DNA of 64,000 bases from Pseudomonadota bacterium (GTDB lineage Bacteria > Desulfobacterota > Desulfovibrionia > Desulfovibrionales > Desulfovibrionaceae). The stretch spans positions 1 to 64,000 of the forward strand of contig JAHIUW010000034.1 in NCBI GenBank assembly GCA_018816865.1, written 5' to 3'. This document shows, piece by piece, positions 53,955-61,879 of this stretch. A program made the translations under genes and the position numbers. The notes below the pieces were generated by a model. It was not told where the DNA came from. It worked only from the letters and a program-made list of their open reading frames with translations, and did not search any database. The first letter of the stretch is position 1; each line of letters begins with the position of its first letter.

Positions 53955-54977
53955 GTGACTGATTATAACGAGGCGGGAATTCAATATGTCTATTCCAAGC
54001 AGGATGTAGGTTTACTGGCAGGCGGATACATGGAGACTGCCGGGATACATTTAATGATTGGATTGTATAGAGCAATTGATGGTGAGATTAAAAGCAATCC
54101 TAGTCGAGAATCGCTGAAGCCGTATGTTGGTGTTATTCATCACCATGATGCTTTTTTGATTTCTATAGAAAGGATAGTCGAATATATTACTGAATTACAA
54201 AATACGATTTTTAGTCCTGATCCTAATATAAAATTCCCCAAATTAATTATAAAACCGGCTGGCGGGATTGTTGATTTTTCATTGCCTCCTATGCTTGTTG
54301 GAATTTCATCCAAATATATAGAAATTGAAGTAGAAAATTTATTGCTGAGGTGTGTTAGCCTGCTGGAGAGGATCTCTGGTGTGATTGCGTCTGAGTGCAA
54401 CATTTTAGAGAAAAGTAGTTTTTTCAAATTAGACGGTTTGTTATGCACTTGTAGTGATCCAAGGTCTCAAAAGCTGTTGAATGTTCTAAGGCAAGTCAAA
54501 CCAGTTCTTGAAAATATTGTTGTTTCTATCGGCAATCAAGCTTGTTTGAGAAATGTAATAGCGCATAGAGCCTCTTCTCCTGAGATAATGGAGAGTGGTT
54601 TTAGTTTGAATTGGTATGAAAAAGATAAGCTTCTTGCTTTTGATGCTGAGCTGCAAGGAATTCCTCTTATTGGTACTGTAGTTAGTTTGGCTCGCGTTAT
54701 CCCATATTATGTGTTTGAGACATTGCGAATACTGATGGCTCAAGGAAAGAAAGGGAGCAGTTTGCGCCTTTGGGCCGATGGAAATGCCTTTTCAGAAGAT
54801 AGCTTTAAGCCAAGTTGGAAGAATCCTTTTATCCATTATTCAGATTTTATAGATGATAGTAAGCAGGGGAAGCTGGTGTCTGTGGTGTCATGGGATCCGG
54901 GTGGCTTTCATACGCATCAAGACCATCTTAAGGATTCTGTGTTCGATTTAGCTGTTGGTCCAGTTATGAAGTCTTGA
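53955..54977 (+). CDS. AT-rich orphan protein with a HEPN-like RN-x3-H motif
   Basis: 340 residues from a GTG preceded by GGAGG (a TTG at 53940 is also open). Composition is strikingly AT-rich compared with all neighbours, indicating recent acquisition. Mostly helical and soluble. Residues 199-204 read RNVIAH within a helix (GNQACLRNVIAHRASS), which matches the catalytic R-x4-H signature of HEPN RNases; the motif is short and could be chance. A YVGVIHHHDAF segment near the N-terminus is His-rich. No antitoxin-like small gene accompanies it. A defence, toxin or RNA-cleaving role is possible; family not recognised with certainty. Confidence 0.65.
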   Translation: MTDYNEAGIQYVYSKQDVGLLAGGYMETAGIHLMIGLYRAIDGEIKSNPSRESLKPYVGVIHHHDAFLISIERIVEYITELQNTIFSPDPNIKFPKLIIKPAGGIVDFSLPPMLVGISSKYIEIEVENLLLRCVSLLERISGVIASECNILEKSSFFKLDGLLCTCSDPRSQKLLNVLRQVKPVLENIVVSIGNQACLRNVIAHRASSPEIMESGFSLNWYEKDKLLAFDAELQGIPLIGTVVSLARVIPYYVFETLRILMAQGKKGSSLRLWADGNAFSEDSFKPSWKNPFIHYSDFIDDSKQGKLVSVVSWDPGGFHTHQDHLKDSVFDLAVGPVMKS

Positions 54978-55089
54978 CTAGGCAGGACTGCCTCAAGTCC
55001 GAATGTGAGTTCGAACCACTCCCCTTAGTGAAACCCATTCATCTCCTTCGTCAGTCCCAATTCTTGCCATCGAGACAAGAGTGAGTGCA

Positions 55090-55260
55090 GGTGCCCCAAG
55101 TGGTCGGACCGATAGTGGTTCGGGGCGTGAGTCGAGTGGGGGCTGCGCCAAAGGCCTGGATGCATGGGGGCAGCAAGGGCAGCAAAGCCAGCGACCGGGC
55201 CAGCTCAGTTCAAATCCGTCCTGGTCATGGAAGTCGCCCCGGGCCAGCTCAAATCATAAC
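55090..55260 (-). pseudogene. Scrambled remnant of the radical SAM gene 3' end (fragment 3)
   Basis: About 55105-55197 resembles 57943-58047 of the intact gene (GGTTCGGGGCG, GGGGGCTGCGCCAAAGGCCTGGATGC). The next part, 55201-55235, resembles the very end of that gene (CAGTTCAAATCCGTCCTGGTCATGGAA). Order is altered and several indels are present, so it cannot code. It directly follows the 3' end of the MgtC-like gene. The preceding 54978-55089 has no gene. Confidence 0.6.
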
Positions 55261-55282
55261 GGCTTCGCTCACCAATCCCACC

Positions 55283-55972
55283 TTAGTTCCAGCCCACTTC
55301 TTCAAAGCGCGTGTCCATTTGCAGTTGGTCGAGCAAGGCCAGGTTTTGCTTCATCTTGCGTATCCGCAGTCTCAAGGTGACGCTGCACTTTCTCGTGTTG
55401 GGCTGGCAGGACACCTGGCGGTTGAGGATGTCGACCTGCTGCTGGTTGAGTTGCTCCGTCACTTCGTCGAGCAATGCAAGCTCACCGGTCCACTCCAGAT
55501 GCAATGAAAAATAGTGGTCGCCGTGAATGGGCAGGCGGTTCAGGGCATACAAAGCCACCAGAACCAGCAGGGTCGAGGACACGGCAATGACATACTCGCC
55601 CATGCCCACCGTCACCCCGATGGCCGACACGACCCAGATGGATGCGGCGGTGGTCAATCCCCGGACAAAGTCGCTGCTCTTGACGATGGTCCCGGCGCCA
55701 AGAAAGCCGATACCGGTGATCACGCCGGCGGCGGTGCGGGCCGGGTCCATGCGGATGGCCGATTCCGCCCCCATGCTGAATCCCATGGAAAGCTTTTCAA
55801 AGGTGACGATGATGGCCGCGGATCCGAGGCAGACCAGAATGTTGGTCCGCAGGCCCGCCGCCCGTCCCCTGGTCTGGCGTTCGAAGCCGACCAGTCCTCC
55901 AAGCACCATGGCCATCAGCAATCGGGCCACAAAGACCCCGTCAGCGGTGATAAGTTCGACTATCTGGTCCAT
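55283..55972 (-). CDS. MgtC/SapB-family membrane protein
   Basis: 229 residues. The N-terminal MgtC domain has several transmembrane helices, with the family signatures LLMAMVLGGLVGFERQTRGRAAGLRTNILVCLGSA and GIGFLGAGTIVKS, then LTTAASIWVVSAIGVTVGMG. The last 80 residues form a soluble ACT-like domain (VSCQPNTRKCSVTLRLRIRKM). Family members are linked to Mg2+ limitation and, in pathogens, to control of ATP synthase. An AGGAGG site precedes ATG 55972. The gene is bracketed by broken copies of the 3' end of the radical SAM gene. Confidence 0.9.
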   Translation of the reverse strand: MDQIVELITADGVFVARLLMAMVLGGLVGFERQTRGRAAGLRTNILVCLGSAAIIVTFEKLSMGFSMGAESAIRMDPARTAAGVITGIGFLGAGTIVKSSDFVRGLTTAASIWVVSAIGVTVGMGEYVIAVSSTLLVLVALYALNRLPIHGDHYFSLHLEWTGELALLDEVTEQLNQQQVDILNRQVSCQPNTRKCSVTLRLRIRKMKQNLALLDQLQMDTRFEEVGWN

Positions 55973-56137
55973 GGGAACCTCCTGATTCTCAGCAACTAAT
56001 ATGAACCCACAACGCGCCATTGTCACCCTTTGTGTGTGGCAGGTCGCAACGGTCGGGTCTGTGGTCGTGTGGTCCGGGGACCAGCATCCTGTATGGGCTG
56101 ATAAGCAATTTGAGATTGGTGGAAAAAGATGCGGATC

Positions 56138-56280
56138 AGCTCAGCTCGAACCAGTCCTGGTCATGGAACTCGATGCGTGTCAGCGGCAGGCCCAGGGCCT
56201 CGTAGCGCGGCAGTTGGGCGCGCTTATGGCCCAGCAGGTCCGAGCGGTAGCGGCTGGGGGCCAGGAGCTTTGTGGGGGCT
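56138..56280 (-). pseudogene. Duplicate of the last 143 bp of the radical SAM gene (fragment 1)
   Basis: Aligns without gaps to 57846-57988, with about eleven mismatches, and includes the stop codon and the last 47 or so codons of the gene (end EFHDQDWFELS). There is no start or upstream part, so it is a broken copy. Together with the intact 3' end it forms a direct repeat flanking the GGDEF gene at 56471-57739. Confidence 0.85.
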
Positions 56281-56296
56281 GATAGGCCGTTTGATC

Positions 56297-56360
56297 CAGC
56301 GCAGTTCAAACCATTTCAGGTCATGGAATTCGATGTGCTCCAGACTTGGCCTCAGCTGCG
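56297..56360 (-). pseudogene. Second, more degenerate copy of the radical SAM 3' end (fragment 2)
   Basis: GCGCAGTTCAAACCATTTCAG followed by GTCATGGAATTCGATGTG matches the start of fragment 1 with many substitutions. It lies directly beside fragment 1 in the same orientation, as a tandem remnant. The stretch to 56470 is AT-rich and presumably promoter. Confidence 0.65.
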
Positions 56361-56470
56361 CTTAGCGAGGCAGAAGCGAGGGCCTCAGGTCTTGGATTGT
56401 TATTTGATATATCATTTAGCTTGAAGATTTCTTTTGAGTTGTGCCGCGAAGCATCTATGATGTGATTCTT

Positions 56471-57739
56471 ATGCATGGTGAAAAAAATATACTCAGAAGA
56501 TATCTGCTCTTCATCTGTCTGGTGGTCGGGTTGTGCCTATCGGCCATGTTCATGGCCCTGGCCCTGCGCAACACCAACCTGTTGCACAAGCAGTTGCTGA
56601 CCCAATCCCGCGCCTACTTCAAGAGCATCGTGCTCACGCGCCGCTGGAGCGCCGAACACGGCGGTGTCTACGTCATCAAGCGCCCCGGCATGGAGTCCAA
56701 CCCCTACCTGGAGAATCCGGACATCGCCGCAGCCGACGGCCGGACGCTGACTCTCAAGAATCCGGCGCTCATGACCCGCGAGATCTCGGAGATCGCGGGT
56801 GAGAACGACCTCTACACCTTCCACATCACCAGCCTGAACCCGCTCAATCCAAACAACGTCCCGGATCCTTTCGAGACTGAGGCCCTGCACTCCTTCGAAA
56901 CTGGGTTGCGGGAATCTTTTGTCATTGAGGACAAGGACCAGGGCGCGCGCGTGCGCTTCATCGCTCCGTTGCTGGTCGAGCAGGCCTGCCTGCCCTGCCA
57001 TGCCAAGCAGGGCTATGCCGTGGGCCAGGTGCGCGGCGGCATCAGCGTGTCCTTCGGCATCGACGAGATGAACCGCTCCATGCGCCAGAACAACCAAGTC
57101 ATCATCGCCTTGGGCATCGTCACCGTGGGGCTGCTGCTGCTCTCCCTGTGGCTGTTTTTCCGCCAGATGCAACGGCGTCTGGACAAGGCCCAGGCTTTGC
57201 TGAGGGAGATGGCCACCGTGGACTCGCTGACCTGCGTGGCCAATCGCGCCACGATCATGGCGCGCTTCAGCGAGGGGTTTGCCCGGCAGCATCGGCAGGT
57301 GGCCTCCCTTGGCTGTCTGATGATCGACGTGGATCTTTTTAAATTAGTCAATGATCGTTTCGGCCACCAGAAGGGTGACGCGGCGTTGAAGGAGCTGGCA
57401 GCCATCGTCTCCGGCTCCCTGCGCCCGTATGATACCTTCGGGCGCTACGGGGGGGAGGAATTCCTGATGGTTCTGGACGGGGTGGATGCAAAGCGGCTGG
57501 CCGAGGTGGCCGAACGTACCAGGACCCTGGTGGAGCAGAAACTGAGTGCCGCTTGCGGTCTGCCCAGCCCTCTGACCATCAGCCTGGGCGGCACCCTGGT
57601 GTTCCGGGGGGACCAGGGCATCGATGACGTCATTCGCCGTGCCGACCAGGCGCTCTATCTGGCCAAGGATCGGGGGCGCAACCGCGTGGAGCTGATCCTG
57701 GATGAGGAGTCTGAACCTGTCGGGGCTTCGCCCTGCTGA
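56471..57739 (+). CDS. Membrane diguanylate cyclase with a c-type-heme (Tll0287-like/DUF3365) sensor domain
   Basis: 422 residues. TM1 lies at about residues 9-31 and TM2 at about 213-235. The periplasmic domain between them carries a heme c motif C173-L-P-C176-H177 (ACLPCHAKQGYAVGQVRGGISV), characteristic of the Tll0287-like (DUF3365) fold. The cytoplasmic GGDEF domain has GGEEF at 327-331 and an RxxD I-site (R318 to D321), so it should make c-di-GMP and be product-inhibited. Heme suggests sensing of redox state or gas such as O2 or NO. ATG 56471 is used; GTG 56441 is also open and neither has a good ribosome binding site. Direct repeats of a gene fragment flank it. Confidence 0.87.
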   Translation: MHGEKNILRRYLLFICLVVGLCLSAMFMALALRNTNLLHKQLLTQSRAYFKSIVLTRRWSAEHGGVYVIKRPGMESNPYLENPDIAAADGRTLTLKNPALMTREISEIAGENDLYTFHITSLNPLNPNNVPDPFETEALHSFETGLRESFVIEDKDQGARVRFIAPLLVEQACLPCHAKQGYAVGQVRGGISVSFGIDEMNRSMRQNNQVIIALGIVTVGLLLLSLWLFFRQMQRRLDKAQALLREMATVDSLTCVANRATIMARFSEGFARQHRQVASLGCLMIDVDLFKLVNDRFGHQKGDAALKELAAIVSGSLRPYDTFGRYGGEEFLMVLDGVDAKRLAEVAERTRTLVEQKLSAACGLPSPLTISLGGTLVFRGDQGIDDVIRRADQALYLAKDRGRNRVELILDEESEPVGASPC

Positions 57740-57843
57740 TCGGGGTTGTTTTTCGTAGACAGTCGGCCCGGAATGGAACCCATTGCGGGCCGTTTTCCAT
57801 TGGGCGGGAAGCAAGTGGTCTCTGGGCAGCTAGCCCGTTTTGC

Positions 57844-58914
57844 CTAGCTCAGCTCGAACCAGTCCTGGTCATGGAACTCGATGCGTGTCAGCGGCAGGCC
57901 CAGGGCCTGGTAGTGCGGCAGTTGGCTGCGCTTATGGCCCAGCAGGTCCGAGCGGTAGCGGGTCGGGGCGAGGAGTTTCTTGGGGGCAGCGCCAAGGGCC
58001 TGGATGCGTGGGGTTAGAAAGCGCAACAGGGCCAAGGAGCGGGCCAGCTGGCCCAGCGCCGGGTGCGTGGGTCCGGCCAGGATGTCCTTTTCCAGCCCCG
58101 GTTCGGGGGGCAGGCCCATGCGGATCACGGGGATGCCCCTTGCCCACAAGGCCAGCAAGGCCTCGGCCAGGGCGTCCACGGTCGCGTCGAGGTCCCAGGG
58201 CGTGTACTGACCCTGATCCCAGGTCTTTGCGAGGCGGGTGCCGCGCAGCACCACGCAGGGGTAGAGGCGCACGCACTCCGGGTCCAAGGCCACGGTCTCG
58301 CGGATGTCGGCCTCAAAGTCCCGGCGGGTCTGCCCGGGCAGGCCGGGCATCAGCTGAATCCCCAGGTCCAATCCGGTCTCGCGCACGTTGGCGCAGCCCG
58401 CCCGCGCCGTGTCCGGGTCGTAGCCGCGCTGGCTGGCGTCCAGCGCCGGGCCTGAAAAACTCTGGATGCCCAGCTCCACCAGATCCAGCCCTCGATTTTT
58501 CAGGTCCTCCAGCAGGGCCGGATTCGTGGCGTCGGGCCGGGTGGAGCAGCGCATCCGGGTCACAAGCCCCCGTTCTCGATAACGCGCCCCCAATTCCAGA
58601 AAACGCTGGGGCCACGGATCGGGCAGGGCCGTGAAGGTGCCCCCGAAGAATCCCAGCTCCCTGGGCGCCGCGCCGCGGGTCAGGGCCTGCTCCAGGTCGG
58701 ACTCCAGGCTGTGCAGGATCTCTCCCAGGGGCCGTGGACCGGTTCCGGTCACGGCATTCTGATTGCAGAATGCGCAACGCTGTGGGCAGCCCGCAAAGGG
58801 CAGGAACACTGGATGGATGCGCACAGCGGCCTTGGCCGGTTCTGGGTGTGCCAGGCCGGAATCCATGCGGGGCGAGCCCGGATAAGCTGTGCGTGTCTGG
58901 TGAATGCTGTGCAT
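57844..58914 (-). CDS. Elp3-like radical SAM protein
   Basis: 356 residues. The iron-sulfur motif is C-x3-C-x2-C in GCPQRCAFCNQ; downstream come ELGFFGGTFTALP, MRCSTRPDA, GLDLVELGIQSF and GIQLMPGLPGQT, typical of the Elp3/YhcC branch of radical SAM enzymes. There is no acetyltransferase domain, so it is not a full Elp3; YhcC-type proteins are little characterised and may act on tRNA. The ATG at 58914 is a choice among several without clear ribosome binding sites (58866 is also possible). Its 3' end is duplicated in three broken copies upstream of the GGDEF gene. Confidence 0.85.
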   Translation of the reverse strand: MHSIHQTRTAYPGSPRMDSGLAHPEPAKAAVRIHPVFLPFAGCPQRCAFCNQNAVTGTGPRPLGEILHSLESDLEQALTRGAAPRELGFFGGTFTALPDPWPQRFLELGARYRERGLVTRMRCSTRPDATNPALLEDLKNRGLDLVELGIQSFSGPALDASQRGYDPDTARAGCANVRETGLDLGIQLMPGLPGQTRRDFEADIRETVALDPECVRLYPCVVLRGTRLAKTWDQGQYTPWDLDATVDALAEALLALWARGIPVIRMGLPPEPGLEKDILAGPTHPALGQLARSLALLRFLTPRIQALGAAPKKLLAPTRYRSDLLGHKRSQLPHYQALGLPLTRIEFHDQDWFELS

Positions 58915-59040
58915 CTTGCTGGTAAAACCCAAAATAACTTGATAAAAAAAGAAACCTTAGGTAATAATCCTATAAGCACGACTGGCTTTTGGCCCGCAGG
59001 GTTGCTGCGAGGCTGGCCGGAGCAGCGGTTGAACGTGCTT

Positions 59041-59499
59041 ATGATCGCGTCCGGCGGGGGGAAAGTGGCAGCGGACTGTATCTTTTGCAAGATCGTCAGC
59101 AGGGAGGCGCCTGGCGAAATCCTCTATGAAACGGACCAGGTACTGGCGTTTCTGGATATCGCTCCGGTGAGCAGGGGTCATGCCCTGGTCATCCCCAAGG
59201 TCCATTATGAGACGATCTTCGATTTTCCCGCCGCATTGGGAGAGGACATCATCACAGCCATGCAGCTTGTTGGCAAGGCCGTGATGCGGGCCACGGGAGG
59301 CACGGGCCTCAACGTCGGCCAGAACAATTTTCGCGACGCCTGGCAGCTGGTGGACCATGTGCATTGGCACATCATCCCCAGATTCGCGGGCGACGGACTT
59401 ACGCTGTGGCCGCCTCAAGGCTATGACAGCCCTGAACAAATGGTACTTCTGGGCCGGAACATCCGGGCCAGGATCACAGAAGGGAAGACGGAGGTTTGA
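59041..59499 (+). CDS. HIT-family nucleotide hydrolase/transferase
   Basis: 152 residues. Zinc or structural Cys pair in CIFCKIVSRE, and the histidine triad HVHWHIIPR with the nucleophilic middle-to-last His. The subgroup resembles HinT-type purine nucleoside phosphoramidases that hydrolyse AMP-linked substrates. The start is uncertain; the family N-terminus begins near VAADCIFC, so a later codon could be used. The IHF-like gene starts one base after its stop, indicating co-translation. Confidence 0.9.
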   Translation: MIASGGGKVAADCIFCKIVSREAPGEILYETDQVLAFLDIAPVSRGHALVIPKVHYETIFDFPAALGEDIITAMQLVGKAVMRATGGTGLNVGQNNFRDAWQLVDHVHWHIIPRFAGDGLTLWPPQGYDSPEQMVLLGRNIRARITEGKTEV

Positions 59500-59500
59500 C

Positions 59501-59794
59501 ATGTCTGGGAAGACGTTAACCAAGGCTGAGATTGTAGACGACATCTACGAGCGTTCCGGACGCAACCGCGCTGAGGTCAAGAGCCAGGTCGAGGACCTGC
59601 TGGAGATCATGAAGCAGGCGGTCAAGAAGGACCACTCGCTGCTGATCAGCGGCTTCGGCAAGTTCGAGGCCTACGACAAGGATGCCCGCAAGGGGCGGAA
59701 CCCGCAGACCAACCAGACCATTACGTTGCCTCCCAGGAAGGTCGTGGTCTTCCGGTTGTCCCGCAAGTTCCGCTCTGAGCTCAATCCGCAATAA
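59501..59794 (+). CDS. ihfA: Integration host factor alpha-like/HU-family DNA-bending protein
   Basis: 97 residues with the HU/IHF fold: an N-terminal helical dimer part (LTKAEIVDDIYERSGRNRAEV), then LLISGFGKFEAYDKDARKGRNPQTNQTI, in which the beta arm carries the conserved RxGRNPxT and its Pro that intercalates DNA. The pattern fits IhfA better than HU. A GGAGG precedes the ATG. Its end overlaps the convergent rlpA gene by 14 nt, so there is no room for an intergenic terminator. Confidence 0.88.
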   Translation: MSGKTLTKAEIVDDIYERSGRNRAEVKSQVEDLLEIMKQAVKKDHSLLISGFGKFEAYDKDARKGRNPQTNQTITLPPRKVVVFRLSRKFRSELNPQ

Positions 59795-60578
59795 GGAAGC
59801 AGGACGGATATTTTTGCCGAAGCCCGGCGTGGACTGTGTTCGCACGGTCCACGCCGTGGAACACGCCTGCCTGAACCCGCCAATACGCTTGGCCTGAAAT
59901 CAGGACTCTATTCATGCGGCTGCCGTCGTACCCTGCTTGTTTCAGGGTGGCGAGCAGCCGCTGGGCGTTTTCCTGCTGGGTGAAGGCCCCCACCTGCACG
60001 TAATAGTCGGCGTCCGCCACGGCACGGGCCACGGAGGTTGTCTGGCTGCCCGCCACGCCTACGGCCTCCAGCCTGACCGGCGCGGTTCCGGGACCCACCA
60101 CACCTAGGGCCTTGGCCCCCGCATAGGACAGGTCCACGATGCGCGAACCCACGAACGGCCCGCGGTCGTTGACGCGCAGGGTGGCGGCCTTGCCGTTGTC
60201 CCTGTTGGTAATGCGTACATAGGTGTTCATGGGCAGCACCTTGTGTGCGCAGGTCATGGCGTGCATGTCGTAGATTTCGCCGTTGGCGGTCTTTTTGCCG
60301 TGGAAATCGTCACCGTACCAGGAGGCCAGCCCCGTCTGCACGTAGCCGTCGGCGGAGGACAGGGGATAATACTGGATGCCCGAGATGCTGTAGGGTTTGA
60401 ACGTGCCTTTGGGCACGGGTCCGGCCTGGCCGGGCGCCGGGGCGGAGGGGCGGGGTCTCTGGTCCGGGCTGGTGGAGATAACGCGCTTGCCGCAGCCGGG
60501 AAGGACAAGCAGCAGGGCGGTGATCAGCAGCCCCGTGGCCGCAAGGCGCAAGGGGGTGGAGCGGGTGTGGCGTTTCAT
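59781..60578 (-). CDS. rlpA: RlpA-like lytic transglycosylase with SPOR domain
   Basis: 265 residues. Lipoprotein signal (VLPGC), a Pro-rich linker, then the double-psi beta-barrel RlpA domain (about 80-170) with TGLASWYGDDFHGKKTANGE and the catalytic Asp in RVNDRGPF. A SPOR domain follows (about 190-265; YYVQVGAFTQQENAQRLL), which binds denuded glycan at division septa. RlpA cleaves peptide-free glycan strands during daughter-cell separation. It is divergent from the amidohydrolase (about 80 nt between starts) and convergent with ihfA. Confidence 0.93.
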   Translation of the reverse strand: MKRHTRSTPLRLAATGLLITALLLVLPGCGKRVISTSPDQRPRPSAPAPGQAGPVPKGTFKPYSISGIQYYPLSSADGYVQTGLASWYGDDFHGKKTANGEIYDMHAMTCAHKVLPMNTYVRITNRDNGKAATLRVNDRGPFVGSRIVDLSYAGAKALGVVGPGTAPVRLEAVGVAGSQTTSVARAVADADYYVQVGAFTQQENAQRLLATLKQAGYDGSRMNRVLISGQAYWRVQAGVFHGVDRANTVHAGLRQKYPSCFLIAD

Positions 60579-60658
60579 GAATTGCTTGATACATGATCAA
60601 GTGGCATCCGTGCAACTTTCACTTTCCCACTTTTGTGCAACCCGTTATGCTTCCCGCC

Positions 60659-61792
60659 ATGAAGGCAATCCGAGCAAGAACCGTGGTCATGACGCCAGAA
60701 AAGGTGTTGGACGACGGTTTTCTTGTTGTCGAGCAGGGGCGCATCGCGGCCGTGGGCCCCTGGCGTGAGCTGTCGCGTTCCTGGTCCGGGCCTGTCGAGG
60801 ACCTGGGCGAGGTGGCCATCTGCGCCGGGGTGTTCAACATGCACACCCATCTGGAATTGTCGCATCTGCGCGGGCAGACCGTGCAGGGCCATGGCTTCAG
60901 CCAGTGGGTCAAAAGCCTCATCGCCCTGCCCATGGCCGAAGCGGATGACGCCACCCTGGACGCTGCCGTGGCCGAACTTGCGGCCGGCGGCACGGCCTGG
61001 GTCGTGGACATCACCAGCCGCAAGTCGCAGCAGGTGGCCGCCGCCCTGGAGCGCGCGGGCCTGGGTTACACCCTGGGCATCGAATTTTTCGGGCATCAAC
61101 CCACGCAGGGCCTGGTCTGGCCCCAGGGCGCAAGCGGTCTGTCCGAGTCCCAATGGCAGCATGTGAGCGCCGCCGGTCACGCCCTGTATTCCACCAGCCC
61201 CGAGACCCTGCGCGCGGCCAAGGCCTGGTGCACGGAGCAGGGCCGCGTGTTCCCCCTGCATCTGGCCGAGCACCAGGGCGAGGAACAACTGCTGGCCAGC
61301 GGCGATGGTGAATTCGCCGAGCTGTTGCGGCTGCGGGTCCTGCCCCAGGACTTCACTCCGCCGGGATGCAGCCCCGTGGAATCTGCCGACCGTCTGGGCC
61401 TGCTGGACGGGCGCACCCTGGCCGTGCATTGCGTGCGCCTTTCTGAGGCCGACATCCGTCGACTGGCCGAGCGCGGAACAAGCGTCTGCCTCTGCCCGCG
61501 TTCCAACGAGTATATCGGCGTGGGCCGCGCCCCCTGGGCCGCCCTGAAAGCGGCCGGGCTGAACCTTTGCCTGGGCACGGACAGCCTGTCCTCCAACCAG
61601 GACCTCAACGTCTGGAACGAAGCCATTCACATCATTGAGAAAACGGGTGGCGAGATCGGGTTTGCCGAGGTCCTGCGCTGGCTGACCGTGAATCCGGCCC
61701 GCTTCCTGGGCCTGGAAAACACACATGGAACACTTGAATCCGGCAAGGTTGCAGGGTACAGCATAGTTCCAGACGGGATCGAGCGTTCATAG
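60659..61792 (+). CDS. Amidohydrolase-superfamily deaminase, possibly aminodeoxyfutalosine deaminase
   Basis: 377 residues. The metal motif is MHTHLELSH, followed by FPLHLAEHQGEEQLL, LAVHCVRLSEAD and LGTDSLSSNQDLNVW, the usual order of metal-binding His and Asp in TRZ/ATZ-type hydrolases. The THLELS variant and short length are reminiscent of aminodeoxyfutalosine deaminases of the futalosine menaquinone route, which would fit a menaquinone-using sulfate reducer. S-adenosylhomocysteine/thioadenosine deaminases are the alternative. ATG 60659 is chosen; an ATG at 60647 adds four residues. Confidence 0.8.
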   Translation: MKAIRARTVVMTPEKVLDDGFLVVEQGRIAAVGPWRELSRSWSGPVEDLGEVAICAGVFNMHTHLELSHLRGQTVQGHGFSQWVKSLIALPMAEADDATLDAAVAELAAGGTAWVVDITSRKSQQVAAALERAGLGYTLGIEFFGHQPTQGLVWPQGASGLSESQWQHVSAAGHALYSTSPETLRAAKAWCTEQGRVFPLHLAEHQGEEQLLASGDGEFAELLRLRVLPQDFTPPGCSPVESADRLGLLDGRTLAVHCVRLSEADIRRLAERGTSVCLCPRSNEYIGVGRAPWAALKAAGLNLCLGTDSLSSNQDLNVWNEAIHIIEKTGGEIGFAEVLRWLTVNPARFLGLENTHGTLESGKVAGYSIVPDGIERS

Positions 61793-61879
61793 TATTGGCG
61801 CTGAGTTTTTTGGGCAACGATCCGTCCGGCCCCGCCATCTGGCTGACAAGACCTTCCATCAACTTCCGCGAGGACGCGT

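Noticed and set aside
54990-55025. tRNA-like segment (GTGAGTTCGAACCACTCC) after the HEPN-like gene
   Set aside because: It has a TTCGAAC loop but the flanking five bases do not pair as a T stem, and no acceptor, D or anticodon arms fit. At most a decayed tRNA end or chance.
60602-60613. Possible sigma54 promoter upstream of the amidohydrolase (TGGCATCCGTGCA)
   Set aside because: GG and GC are separated by 7 instead of 10 bases, so it does not fit the -24/-12 pattern.
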